A DNA stretch of 64,000 bases from Acanthaster planci (taxonomy: Eukaryota; Echinodermata; Asteroidea; Valvatida; Acanthasteridae): positions 3,479,359 through 3,543,358 of the forward strand of contig NW_019091361.1 of NCBI RefSeq assembly GCF_001949145.1, in the 5' to 3' direction. A program made the position numbers and the translations under genes. Below the pieces are notes generated by a model. It made no database searches. It saw only the letters and a program-made list of their open reading frames with translations, and was not told the DNA's origin. Positions 25,801-38,300 of this stretch are shown in pieces (position 1 is the first letter of the stretch; each line of letters begins with the position of its first letter).

Positions 25801-27265
25801 CTTTGCAGCGGATGCAGGAGATCGTTTAACTCATCAGGGATACCTCAGCCACATCAAGCACTTTGGCTTGGTTATCCTCCACAACGAAGCTCAACTTTCA
25901 ATCTTGAGAATCAGTTCTCCTAATTTCCCCGGGGGTCATTGCGGAGGCAAGCACACAAAAGAGTCGGACAGGATTTCCTTTTGTTTGAGCAGGAAGGCCT
26001 GAAATGAAAGATTTTATTTTGGTCAGACTGAACGAATGCAACTTGAAGATTTCTCTTTGTGATCCGACTTCTGATTTCCTTTGGGGTTTGAGCGTTGTCG
26101 TAAGCTTTTCGTGACATGCCTGCATCCAACTTGCTGAGTTTTCAAGTCATTACAAGGTGCTGTCACAAGTCTGGAGTGTGGCTTTTTTTTTTTGGCCTGT
26201 GAGATGAGGTGGAGGAAGTTGCCCAATGGACCAAGTGCCCTTGATATTGAATGCGGAATTGAACTGTTCAACATTTTGTTTCACGCACATTTATGCGGTG
26301 ACGCTGCTTTATTGCACCCCACATTCTTCCCATGTCTTAGGCAGTTGCTGCAAAGGCAAAACTGATTGTGCGGTTTAAAATCAATGTTCATGGAACTGCA
26401 CCATGAATAAAATCAGTTTTCCCATACCCTTCCTTGATCAATTTTCGGGTCATGCACAACAGCTATGAAGCAGTTCATGTCTTAAATGTCTCTTTTGCTT
26501 CAAAGCAGAATTTTCAATACAAGTTAGAAAACGTGGGTAATTGTACACTGTGCCAGTTTTCACAGACTTCACATGAGTGGTGATGGTAATTGGTCTGGGT
26601 AAAGAGATGTGTTTCCATGGTGAAAAACGACATGCGATTGTGACAACATTTGAACATGCTACAATCTTTCTACTGTCAGTATCGTCCTTGGTGTTACTAG
26701 CTCTTGGTTACTTTTGCTTGGCCTTAAGTTGCCATAGGAAAGCCAGCCAGATACAACATATGTTGAGTGGCATTTATCCCAGTGTCTAAGCCCCTCTGAT
26801 TTCATCTCAAAGTTTTGTTATGGTAGCACTCCCAAGAACTATTTTTCCACCCTTCTCTCTTTTCTTAATCTGTCAAGTTTTGACCTGGGCCTGTCAGGGC
26901 ATGACAAAAACACTCCTACCAACAATGTGGCGTCAGCCTGGGAGTGCACTCATGTCAGGGAAAGTGCAAATTGAGTGTGGAATTGAATGAGGCCTCAGGA
27001 GATTGGACTGCTCCATCAGTGATGCCCCAGAGGAGGGTTGTCAGCACTCCTGAGGGAGTACTTCTCTGTCTTTTTCCATGGTCGCTAATCTTACCCTTCT
27101 GACTTACAAAAAAAAAGTTAACCCTCTCTTCTGAACCAAAGACAGTCCTGTGCAATAATTATTTCTATCACAGCAACTTGCCAACTCTATACAAAAAAAT
27201 CCAGTGGGTAGGTAATGCTAAAAAAATCAGCCTGATCTAAGGGAAATGCGCTTTATTTCTGCCTG
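22881..27265. other. Non-coding stretch
   Basis: I see no supported gene. Several ACATGTACATGT palindromes lie at 23383-23445 and 24629. A poly-C/poly-A junction near 24295-24312 and another at 25685 resemble the G/C-run repeat family. The frame at 25232-25462 (plus) is open and hydrophilic but matches nothing I recognise. Confidence 0.45.
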
Positions 27266-27267
27266 TC

Positions 27268-27450
27268 TTAAGGCCGATTCATACTCGGCACAATAGCGAA
27301 CACGAAATTCTGACATCAGATCTTGAACATTCACGTTGCGAATTTGCAAAAGTTGAACACATTTCAACTCGGACAAAATTTTGCTGCAAGTTTTCGTGAC
27401 ATCAAATTTGCTTCGTTTTCACATTTGGCTGAAGTATGAACCATCCTTTA
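27268..27450. mobile_element. MITE, AAGGCCGRTTCATAC family, copy 1
   Basis: The left end AAGGCCGATTCATACT is the inverted partner of the right end AGTATGAACCATCCTT. The core contains GCAAATTTGCAAAAGTTGAA and TTTGCTT...CACATTTGGCTGAAG. The same end and core words recur at 48671-48813 and 49758-49870. TTA at the left and TTTA at the right could be remnants of a target duplication. It is non-coding. Confidence 0.7.
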
Positions 27451-28556
27451 CTCTGCCTCAACTGACTCACGTACTAATCGAGAAATTTCTTTTGTATTAT
27501 TTTTTATTTTCATTCAGTCTTGGAGAGATCTTCGGTAGCAGTGAATTGAACTAAATTCTAATTTCTTGAATCTGCCCTTCCTGCATGAATCTTTTATCAA
27601 ACTTTGTTTTCACATTGTGAAGAATACAAGGTTTACTAGTTTTCTAGATACTAGTTTTCTTGAGACTCATAAAAAATCTCACTCTGTGCCAGAAAAAAAA
27701 TTTAAAAAAGGTTTGTCTGAATTACTTCCAATCACAAACGACTGAAAAACATGTTCCAACACTTCAGGGCTGAAGTTTTGCCAGAAATGCTTGATCTCTA
27801 CTGGGATGGGACCTACCATCTGGGATCAGTGCTTGGTAATTTGTTTCCCGCCTACCTGTCCGAGTTTCTGGGTCCAGGTGTGAACGGGAGTCCCAAATGA
27901 GAAGCCATCACTTAGTCGATGTAGGCCTATCATGATTTGACAGATCAGAACACAAAGGTGATTCTACAATGTATTATGACCAAAACATGTACATGTACAG
28001 TGTGCAGATTGGCCATTTTGTCAACTGTCAGTGTAGAAAATGTGAATGCCAAAGATTGTTGAATACTTAAGAATTCAGGTGGCGACTGTGCGGAAATTTA
28101 ACTTTATTTCTGAGTTGTGAGGTGATTCTCCGTACATACTGCAACTTACTCCCAGTATTGTCACAGAATCAAAATGTACACTGTACCATCCCATCACTCT
28201 CTTCTATTCTAAACATACACTTACCATTACCATACTTCGAGTCAGCGTAATTTGCTTGAGGTTTGAAATTCAAAATGGTATATAGTGCTGTATACATGCA
28301 GTAGGCTGAAGGGATTTATCCAGGTCAACAGCAAATTGTGCGTCAATCTTTTTTGTTTGTTTGGATAGTTCTTGAAAGTAAACCTATCACAAATGAGTGA
28401 TTAACATTGCTTGATTTTTACTGATGTGATGAACTATAATATGAACATGTACATATAGCACTTTTTGGCTTCGTTGTGAAATGTCTCTTCGGTTTCTTGT
28501 AATGGCACTTCTGCAGAAGGGTATGGTATGCATTTCTTAACCGATTTCCTGTCCAG
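27451..28556. other. Non-coding stretch
   Basis: I see nothing here beyond ACATGTACATGTAC at about 27990. Confidence 0.5.
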
Positions 28557-28599
28557 TTTTATGTAAGCTCATGGTTAATCAAGCACATCAAGCCAATAG
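28557..28599 (+). CDS. Possible plus-strand microexon
   Basis: A good acceptor (TTTCCTGTCCAG) and a consensus donor (ATAG|GTAAGT) frame 43 nt that is open in one frame (FYVSSWLIKHIKPI). Strong paired splice sites at this spacing are uncommon by chance, but no neighbouring exons of the same gene were found. The peptide is too short to recognise. Confidence 0.2.
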
Positions 28600-30630
28600 G
28601 TAAGTCCATAAGGGTTCACAATGGGGTCATTGACCTCATGATGAAATCCTTGAGCGATTAAAGCAGATTTCATCTGTTGCTGGGCTTTGTGTAACCCTAC
28701 CTTACTGTTTGAGATTGTGAACTCTCAGAGGTCTTGGCTGCAGTGTCAAGAAGTTAGTCAGCTCAAAGCCTAAGTAGTCCGTGGAGATTTCCTCCCCAAC
28801 ACAAGGGAATAAGGCTGAAGTTCAGCCCGAGCTTTGGGAACGTGGGCATACACCCTTTGTGTGCTTTTGTGTCAGGAGTGGCCCTCTTGCAAAGATTTAC
28901 TGGCCCATACAAGTGGTGCTTGTACTCCGAGTGGCGCCGTTTTTTGATGCAGGTGTCCCCTCATGGATGGGGCTTAGAAAGCCATATGATTGACTTGTTA
29001 TTCCCCACTCTTTGATTGACAGTGATTTGTTGATTTTTTTTTCCTGACGGATAATTTTTGTTCCTTTTTATTGGTGGATTATAACGCTTAACTCATCTGG
29101 TCAGTAACGAGGCAAATGTGAAGTTTTCTTCTCGTCCAAAGGATTTCCAATTCACTTCTCTCCTTTTTGTTTTTCCGACAGATGAAACAGATAGTTTTGG
29201 TTGGGAGCAAAAGCATCTTTATTCGTTTTTGTTTCCCAGTAGAGATCAAATCAAGCCCCGGGTGTGGCACTTAGCTGAAGGTTTTCTTGAAAATCAGGAA
29301 ACCAAGAAAGCTTGGCCTCAGACAATTAGTGGGTAACTCCCATGTTCGGACGAACAAAAAAGATTCCCATGAGAATGTATCAGATTGTAACTTAAAGTGA
29401 AACAACACTATTTTTTAAAGCATCACACTAAAATGGCGTTTTACTTATTGACTTTCAGGTCTAGCATTTATTTCTAAGGAGTGTGTTGCTTATTGACAGG
29501 TGATGGCAGAATTTTGACTTTTTGAAGAACAGGTTGTAAAATGAATTGCATGTACTCCAAATACTCCACTTCTTTGGTTCTTTCTTCTACGCTGTGTGGC
29601 CAGCAAAGTCCCATATGTTCTGTGGTGCAAGACTGCCAAGGTAATCCCTGATGGCTATTAGTTTAGAATGCTTCATGATTGACAAGTAATTATCTTCTGT
29701 TGATTGACATGACTAAAAGGAATGGCTCGTCCTAATGGAGTACCCATAATGTATCACAGTTTCCTCTATCATGTGAGGTAGAAGAGAATAAATTAGGTCT
29801 TTTTCTGCGTTTTTTCTGATTATGAGTTCTCTTCTTTTTCCCCCTAGCTTCAATCCGTACCAGTCAGAAAGTCCAGTGAATTGGCACTTTTTGCTGACTA
29901 ACACAGTTTACACAAAACCCAAGGTGCTTCAATCCTGTGTAAGCCACCTTTCGTCAAAATTCCTTTAGTGTTTTTAGGATCAGTAAAGGATCGCTGTAAT
30001 CAGCTCAAGCAAAACGTGCCGACTGGAAATGACAGTTTTATTCTACATGTACAGTACACGTACCTCTGGGCAGTTTACACAAGACCAAGGACTGGGCTGT
30101 CTCACTTGGAGCTCCCGACATTAAAAATGGGGTCCAGGTAATCCCCAATAATGCGTTGTAGACAGTGTTGACCTTCGTTTGAAATTGCCATCCTGCGAGA
30201 GTTGACCATGCCTTTCTAAACTGTATAGTTACATATGCCCTCAGTGTAGTATATTTGTGTGCTGGTTGGGTTTTATCTGGGGATATTCTCTTCACGTCTT
30301 TGGGTGGCCTTTTGGGCGAGTTTCATGCTGTTGTTTAGGAATCATTTCACGGTTTACTTTTGCCCCATTAAATGGATTTTCCCTGGTCGAGAGTGTTACC
30401 TGTGGTTGCATCAGGATGACGAGATGTGCTGTATATTTAAGTTGTCTGATCTCTTGGATAATTTTCAGTCTGTTAAGCCTCTCTCCTGTCATTGTTGGCG
30501 ATTAGTTGTAAGATCTTGATTCATTTTAAGTCATTTTTCGTTTAAAGTGCTTTTGCTTTGACTGATAAAATAATAAAATACTGAGAAGTACCGTTGCCTT
30601 GCATAATCAAAAAGCTGTATTGAGATCAGC
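28600..30630. other. Non-coding stretch
   Basis: I see no supported gene. Frames of 82-86 codons around 30257-30519 overlap in several frames and have no splice context. Confidence 0.45.
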
Positions 30631-30855
30631 TTGGAAAAAAATCCAGGGAACGTGAAATCGCACAAGCTGAGTCCCAGCTGGATTCAATTCCAGGACTTTC
30701 TGCATATTAGCTCAGACGTCTTACCGTTGGCTGTCCAAGACCACCAGCATAAATTCAACAAGTTACTGGGTCTACACACCGACTTCGATCTTACAACCAG
30801 TGACTTTGATGAAGCACTCAGTGCGGAACTGTGGCACGGAAGCAAGGAATTATAG
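30631..30855 (+). CDS. Possible 3' terminal exon, unknown protein
   Basis: A plus-strand frame ending in a TAG stop encodes a hydrophilic, acidic stretch (for example LGLHTDFDLTTSDFDEALSA) whose composition is more protein-like than its surroundings. Possible acceptors are CCCAG at 30677 and TCCAG at 30693. No family is recognised and no upstream exon is linked. Chance remains quite possible. Confidence 0.2.
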   Translation: MEKNPGNVKSHKLSPSWIQFQDFLHISSDVLPLAVQDHQHKFNKLLGLHTDFDLTTSDFDEALSAELWHGSKEL

Positions 30856-31164
30856 GGGAGATGTCCAAGGGAAAGAGTGGGCTGGATCTTCGTTAGCACT
30901 CAAGTAGAATGTTTTTTTTTAAGCCAAAGCCTTCATTACTGACAACTGTTAACATTTACATATATTTGTTAGTTTTTCTCAGGACATTTGTGCTTTGTAA
31001 GCCGTAAATAGTCTTTGAATTCCCTAGTTAAAGTTTCCACACTGTTTACTAGTACTACGGGGTTCATTTGTGACACATTCAGGTCTTGGGTCCAGAAGGC
31101 CGGAATTATTTTTCCCCCAAAAGATTACTGACCAGATATCATCATCCATAAAAGAATCTCCAGT

Positions 31165-31256
31165 GAAAGGTGGTGGTGTTGTTTCTAGAGCGCTGGTGCT
31201 TTCGATTCTGAAAGAAAAAGCGACTCCCCCACATCCTGCTGGATATGCCACCAGGG
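31165..31256. repeat. Copy of the TGGATATGCCAC repeat family
   Basis: A C-run followed by CTGCTGGATATGCCACCAGG at 31237-31256 matches the right end of the repeats at 2669-2890 and 63300-63414. The left boundary is uncertain. Confidence 0.5.
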
Positions 31257-33129
31257 TCCAATCAAATTTGGCAATATTGTTTTGAGTGGACCATTTGCCT
31301 CGACCCCCTCCCCAAGCCCTTTGCAAATGGCCGAAGGCAGCTAAGTAGATCACGTGATTCTGATCACGAATGCAAAACTATACAGTTCAGATATCAGACG
31401 CTCTGTCGTGTAGTCTAAGGTGTTTACGGACAGATTTGGAAGAAAACCAATTTTGCACAAACATTTTGTTTTAAAATTGTATCTGATTCTAATCAGTATG
31501 TCAACCCGGTGATGATAATGAAGGGGAATTGGCGGGCGAGTTCCCACTCTGTCCGTGACCTGTGTTCTTTCCCTCTTTGAAATAGATCACAACGTGAGGC
31601 CCTCCTTACTTTCAACACTTTTGAATGCATCTGTGTTTCTCATAAGCTCAAATGCTCATTCCAACTTCGTTTGTCCATCACACCTTTGATGCTCAACAGA
31701 CCAAACCATTTCACAGTTGCAGGAGACTGTAATACCAGTAAATTGGTAATTAAAAGCACATCAACCGTGTAGGAATAAGAGTGTTATTCTTCCTCACGGC
31801 ATGCACCAACCAACAACTTGGGACACATTTCATGTGTGGCGCCAGCACCTCTAGATAAACAGTTGCCTTCAGAGGAACTCGCCTCAAGAGCTGAGAAGGT
31901 GAAAAGGTGTGAAGCTCAAGAAATCTTTGTGTGACAGATTTTCACTTCGGCTGATGTACGACATTCTAATCATAGGACATATGCTTGCCTGGTGATTATG
32001 TTATGGAAATCCTGTCTAAGTTGGAAAGCACAATACATTGTGTTTTGTAGTATGCTGTAAGGGAAACAAAGTAGTGTTTGCATCCCTGTGGGTTGAAGTT
32101 CCTTTAGACTTCTCATGGGATGCTCAAGCTTTGGCTTCTGGCAGTAATGACATCACCCACTTCCTCCCTTAATACACCTGCGCTAGAAAGATTAAGAAAC
32201 TTTTCCGGAGATACATGTCATGCACATGTAAACCTTCTCCCTATATGCGAGGTTGAATTGACTGCTTACACAAAATAACGGTTTGACGTGAAGAGATTTG
32301 TTCTCATTTTTAGTGTGTCATCAGGTCACAAAATGGCAGTAGAATCATCACTCTAAACTGAACTGTTCATTCTAGATCTGTGGCGAAAACAGTGCCAACA
32401 CCATGAAGACATGGAGTTGTGATGTTGTGTTTTTCAGATAATTGTCTTGTTCGTCACCGCCATTTCCCGCCATTACTGTAATCTCATCCCAGCCTGAGCA
32501 GTGACAATTTACTTTCTTGTCAGACTACACTTGGCACATTCTTTGAATGAACAACACACACACTCGTGTGACATGTCATTGACGGTTCTCAATCGGCGTC
32601 CCCCCTTTGAGGGGTGAATCCCTACGACCGTGAAATCCTATTATGTAGATCCTCCGTTAGTGGCCCAGGCTGCTCTCCCTGTTTCGTTTAGGCAGTCTTG
32701 TAAATTCTAATCTGCTCTCCCAAATCCACCCTTTGTTGTGCGGGCCAATGTTGCTGGACGTCTGTGTTAGATTTGTATTTTCTGGAGTATGCTGTTGGTT
32801 TCAAAACCTCTTGGAGATCTTTTGGTGGATTGCTGGGATGCGTCTTACAAACACATCCAATGAATTCATTTGACATACTCCACCGACATATACTTGTAAT
32901 GCATATGTGTATAACTACTTTCATGCCAGCGGAACAAGATTGACTATTTTTTTCTCAAATATTCCTTGACTTTTTTCACTTTGGGGGATCTATACGTGGC
33001 TCACATTTTATTCTTTTCGCATTATCCATTTTCTTTGAGCAGAAACAGTGATATTTGAATAAAAGCTGTGGGATTTTTGAGCCATGTGTCGAGTACCTGG
33101 CTGAGTATCTGGCGTTTACTACAATGCTT
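31257..33129. other. Non-coding stretch
   Basis: I see no gene here and no clear repeat. Confidence 0.45.
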
Positions 33130-33169
33130 GAGCGCTGTAGCGCTCACAAAAGACATGTCGCCTTTTGTG
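33130..33169. repeat. Two adjacent short hairpins
   Basis: GAGCGCT-GT-AGCGCTC (33130-33145) is an inverted repeat with a 2-nt loop. It is immediately followed by CACAAAAG...CTTTTGTG (33145-33169) with a 9-nt loop. The pair forms a compact double-hairpin of unknown role. Confidence 0.55.
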
Positions 33170-33723
33170 TTAATTGAGCGAATGAATTAGGCGTGCCCTG
33201 GATTTGTCGGCGGACGCCTTAACAATGAAAAGCTCTTCCTGCTTTCAAGTTTTGTGTCACCTTTTTTTCCAATCGCTAAATAGAATTACACAATCGTAAC
33301 TGAATTATTGTCCGGTCTGCAATCCAGAGTATTTGGCGGGTTGTTTTACTAAGGCTTACTTCGCACAATAATGAACACCAGCGGCAGCTTTTACCTAGCT
33401 GAAGTGGAGGTAATCCGACAACAGCTTCTCACTTGGAGGTGTCAGTTAAAGGCGGGTAATGCCAAGACGATTAACGCCTAACATCAACAACCAACTGTAG
33501 TAGGTTTTCAGTTGGACCTCCATGATAGCTCCTTGTGTCTGCATTTGCACACAATTGTGCCGTACTCTGTATTCTCGACATCAGAAAAGAATTACCGCCA
33601 ACAGACTTGGAAGATGAAGAAAAATTAATCCACTACGCATGCAAGTAAAGAAAAACTGTCAAGTGATCATTGTCAGTCACCAAAGTAACACCTAAATCAT
33701 ATAGAAAACAATGTGAACACTGT
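33170..33723. other. Non-coding stretch
   Basis: I see nothing supported here. Confidence 0.45.
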
Positions 33724-34161
33724 TTAGCACTTGTTCATTGTGTGAAGAGGCATGGACGGAACTAGGTTATTTACAGTTCTAAAGCTTGTATTCTCCTGCA
33801 TTTCCCTTTTCAAAAATATCACAAGCGAACAAAGAACTGAGACAATAAACATGCACATCGCATGTGCTGCCAGTAGAATGCACAGCGAAGCAATATCCAT
33901 ACGCCAGGTGGGGCCTATGTAAATTGGGGAAGTACAACAACCACACCATTGTTCAAATTTTGTGTTGTCTGCACTGTAATTGCAGACAGTAAAATACAAA
34001 ACGTGCGGCGTACGGCCAGACGCCTGCCTTGTTATTTTTGTTCTGAAGTGATCATTTGTTGGTGAGTCTTCTTTTGCTTCGAACAAATAGATACTCCGTT
34101 TTGAAAGTGCTCTTTTATGCGTCTCGAAACAGCTCGCCGACGAACAAAGTGCGCCCATCAT
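33724..34161 (-). CDS. Orphan ORF, 145 codons, one predicted membrane segment
   Basis: This ATG-initiated frame is the longest single-exon frame in the left half apart from the IGFBP exon. It begins MMGALCSSASCFETHKRA, carries a WCGCC cluster near residue 73 and a strongly hydrophobic segment at about residues 89-114 (IASLCILLAAHAM...VLCSLVIFL), then a basic-polar tail. It lies about 1 kb downstream of the IGFBP gene on the same strand. A frame of this length is expected about once by chance in a window this size, so it may not be a gene. No family is recognised. Confidence 0.2.
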   Translation of the reverse strand: MMGALCSSASCFETHKRALSKRSIYLFEAKEDSPTNDHFRTKITRQASGRTPHVLYFTVCNYSADNTKFEQWCGCCTSPIYIGPTWRMDIASLCILLAAHAMCMFIVSVLCSLVIFLKREMQENTSFRTVNNLVPSMPLHTMNKC

Positions 34162-35030
34162 TCAGAGAGTGTGAAACCTCCTGTGGCTAAATACGTTTTG
34201 CGCAATCATCGCGACACCCAATTATTGATCTTTGTGGGCCAAACAAAAAAATGGCCTAAAATATGGGTGACCAGAGCGAAGGATAAATAGAGGGCTGCAT
34301 ATATCTGCCAGGAAAGAGGGTGTTTTCAAGAGCACGGCTGAACAAGTTCTGTACCTCTACTCTCATAAATTTTCCACACTTTTCTTCAATCCTCTATAGG
34401 CCTACAGAAATAATATTTTCATTATGTGTGTTTCATCAAAAAGGCAGCACCTCGATGGTTCTTGTTAATTTTTGGGTGTTTTAACCCCCTGCTAAATTGT
34501 CAATAATTATTGATATTTCGAGATGTATAACTCGATGAGATAATTTTCATCAAATTAACAGGTACACTATATACATGTAAGAGGCTTCGTATTTCGACTT
34601 GAGACTTCACAAGTGCATTATAGGATCTTTACAGCTCCACACACCACGCATGTAACTCGGTGATGAGGACGCACGGGGGCTTGGTTCAGTATTAATGGGG
34701 GCATTGCAGGGCAATAAATGTCGTTGGAAAACGAACTGGATTTGTACAGTTAGAAGAGCGCAGGCGCAGATTGAGACCACTATTGACGCCTTGTGGGAAC
34801 ATTTCAAGGTGGTGCCGGGTTCATCATCATTGTAATAACTAGTCATGTTCCTGACACAAACTCAGGAGAGGGCAGTGACTTCCGGAAACGCAAGATACGA
34901 TACGTTATTTTGTGTACCAACTGGGCTGTTACTGTTGTTAGACAAAAAGTATGTTTCATTCCATCCATCAATGCTTGAATAAAAAGTTGAAAAGAGCAGA
35001 TTTTAAGGCATTGTACACAGAAAATACAAC
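34162..35030. other. Non-coding stretch downstream of the IGFBP gene
   Basis: I see no gene. It contains a TAGGCCTA motif and short repeats only. Confidence 0.45.
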
Positions 35031-35036
35031 TTTAAT
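35031..35036 (-). terminator. Candidate poly(A) signal of the IGFBP gene
   Basis: ATTAAA on the minus strand, about 120 nt past the stop codon, is the nearest polyadenylation hexamer. It would give a short 3' UTR. Confidence 0.4.
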
Positions 35037-35156
35037 GCAAACAGACTTGGCAGATTTCACTCATCTTGACGAAACAGCTCGTCAAAGTGACAAGACATGG
35101 ACCATGCTATCTCATCACTCAGCTGAAAAATTCCAGTAATGAAAAGGGGAAAATTC

Positions 35157-35308
35157 TTACACTGCGGAGCATATAGCCTTCCTGTCGTTTGCGCAGAACT
35201 CGGGTGTGCACTTGGGTCTACACTGCACCTGTTCCAACTGACCCTGGTCACTGATGGCGAGGGAAGGGTCAACGGGCGGTAGACCGGGCTGGGAACGCTC
35301 CAGGGGAA
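35157..35308 (-). CDS. IGFBP-domain protein, exon 2 (C-terminal tail)
   Basis: The acceptor CATCTTCTGCAG lies just above 35308. The exon enters in phase 1, exactly as required by exon 1, and runs 152 nt to a TAA stop. It encodes residues 169-218: a proline-rich linker and then a small 4-Cys motif QCRPKCTPEFCANDRKAIC (Cys 198, 202, 207, 215). The tail is neither a Kazal, Ig nor thyroglobulin domain, so the protein is not of the IGFBP1-6, IGFBP7 or KAZALD1 architecture. The phase match and the second Cys cluster make the join convincing. The function of the tail is unknown. Confidence 0.8.
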
Positions 35309-38300
35309 CTGCAGAAGATGTCACAACCAAACCATGGCAATTAATTACTAATATTTCTTCAATTAAGGTGAATTATGTACAAATAGTCGAGTTATTGAAC
35401 GCCCAAAGATAGCTTACCCGACCATTTGACAAACAAGTCTATGCATGAGCAATCTTCTTGTCCCGCATTTCAGCGATTCATCCTGTACCCCGCGATTAGA
35501 TACCGGTAGGCCTACAAGTTTGGCAAAATTGCCCAATTTTTTTCAAACGGCATACCCCTTTACAAGATTGCAGAGGTTTCAATTGGGGAAGCGGCTCGTT
35601 CGATAGATATATAAGATCTAAGGGTTGTACTATGTACGAAGATGTTTACATTGTGTAACAGTAATGTTCTAAGAGCAAAAAGGTGCTTCCAACGTAATTT
35701 GCCGGATATTTGGGGTATGGAGTCATTCTCGAATCATGGGCAACCGAGGCTGTGAGCAATAAACTTGCGTAAAGGAATCGATGGAAAGGGGACCTTGTTG
35801 TCCCTGAACCACGTCTACCATGTACGAACCCTAATGTTACCTTGACCTCGGTCTGTACATTCATGCATTCATTGTGTGGGGTATCTAGGTTCCGTGAACG
35901 TCTACAGTCTGGATTTCAATTTCTTAAGCTGTGCTCGGTCGAATCCATGTTAAATGGGAAACATGTTTCAGTGTTTATATTAATTTCTGCGACTTTGGGG
36001 CTTTGATGTATCTTCCTCTCATTTTGTTACAAAGACCATCAGTGGCCTGGCTAGAAGTACATGTATCTTTTTTGTTTCAGGCGACAGACAGTCCCCTCTT
36101 CGGTGTTTAAAATGCAGTTTTAAAACGATTGTTCATAAATTGTTCCCCCAAATTACAACAGCGATTAAGAGTCTTCGACACGGTTTAACTCCGGTTCCAA
36201 TAGCCTAATACCGTGTAGGGCCTAGCGAAACTCACATAAATGCTTTAGCCCCAAGTATACAGACACATTGTATTTTGTATTATTATGGGCCTACTTGAAA
36301 AATTTCTTCTACGAAAAATGAAGTTCATGAACCGACTTTATGAGCTGTTATGCTTATACAGTACATTGCCTTTTGTTTCCATAAAGCGTGCGTGACTGTG
36401 GAACAGGAAAGTGAAGTTTCCTCCAATTAGACGGAACGGGGTTCTGTTCTGCCTCTCCCGCGCCCTTAAAGACGAACCGTGGAATCCTGCTACCAGCGTT
36501 TCGCGTCGAGATCGTTACACTCACCACAGGTCACCCAATTGAAAAAAATACCTGCCTAATTTTATTTGAAGCTATTTTAAATATAGCCTCGCAAGCTGAG
36601 ATCATCTTGGGAGTTGGTGGGGAAGTTCACCCGTAGACCTGTATTTACGGTCTGTACCGTACAATACTGCAGTGCAGCTCGTATTCGAGTAAAGGGCCTT
36701 TGTCATGTCCAGATTGCTTTATATTTTCCATTTCGTTGGATTTTCTCGTAATTAAGAGAACAGGCTATTAAATTCATAACTTTCTTTTGTATTGCGAAAA
36801 AAGTCATGTAATATTTTCTATTACTATACAATCTCATGAGGTATGTATAGGCCTAGGCTTATATCAAGGTGCTACGTGTACCTACGTTAATTTGTGCATT
36901 TAACCAGACACCAGTCAGTACGCAACCGTAAATGGTGAACATGGTTAACTGTCTGTCATGACAGCAGGTCAAATATTTGGTATGGTGTGAAAAGACGAGT
37001 ATATGTAGGCCTAATATATAAAGTTTCTCCGTAGGCCTACATTTCAAACTTTTCGAATGGACATATTTACAAGAATGAATTTATTTGTTTAATCAAGGTG
37101 CTGAATTTGCCATCCAAACAAAGTATCAAAGATTGGGTTCACTGAAATCGAGCAGTGGTTAGATTATTGAAGGGGAGATGGTTCAGTCTATCATGAAGAC
37201 AACACTTGACACTCTCGAAATGGGATGCAGCTGGTCATCTGGGAAGACGACTTGGAATTGATGCAAATATTTACTGCAAAACTGGTGGAACCCTCATTTC
37301 GCCCGAAGCAAGAAAGTCAGAAAGGGAAGCAAAACTTGTAGCACGCCGTAGAAAGCAGGACTAATATATTATTTCCTTTTGACTTTGCGGTGGAAGAGTG
37401 GTGTTTGTTTAACCTTTCCAAGTAAACCTTATTGTAACCAGTGTATGTTTTCGCTACCACTGCCCTGAATTCGTCTTGAATTTTTTTTTAAATGTCACAA
37501 TCGGTCCTTCCCGTTTTACCTGGAAAACGCGACGCGTGTCTCCATAGTTCAACTCAAAGACAATTTTTTTGTAAAACATTATGTGCACAGACCACAATTT
37601 AAGATACCAGTGGCTACAAGCCTGTTTTTACCTTTTCCTTTATAACCATCATTTGGGAAAACTGGTCTTATTTAGTAGTCTATGGGAAATTCATCTCTCG
37701 TTTTAAGACGACACGGAGGCAAGTGTCTTTTTCTCAAAGTGAATTTGCAGAAAAACTCTTGCTCAAGCACTTTCTTTGAATTTTCATGAAAAAAATAAAG
37801 CAGAAAATCAGCGTGTTTTTCGTGTTTTTTTGGGGGGTAGGCTTTTTAAAATCAATACATTTATGTCTGATTTTGGAAGAAAACGCATCACAGTTTCCCA
37901 TTTTTCCTCCCCTTTTTCTTGTGCTTACTTAACCCCCCCCGCCGCAGGCTGTGTTATCTCATCCGCTTTCAACATTAATTGTCAAACAAGCCACCAGCGC
38001 CCTGTAATTCTCTCTTGATGATGCGTTGATGGTAGCTTGGCGGGGGAAATTCCGCCAAGCTAACGTCTTCACCTGGTAGTGTCATCTTGTTAATCAGTTT
38101 GTCATTTCGATGTTTGTCAATTAAAAAAAACTTATATACTCAGGTATTAAAATTAAAAGGCATAACCTTTTCGTGGTAAAATGGTGAAAAATATGTCCGA
38201 ATAAAGAATGTCTTAGTTGACTTTAAGTAGGCCTATAGACGGGAGAAGAAGAACATTTGATGAAGGAAGGTTTATACTCTGCGATTGTCATTAGAACTAT

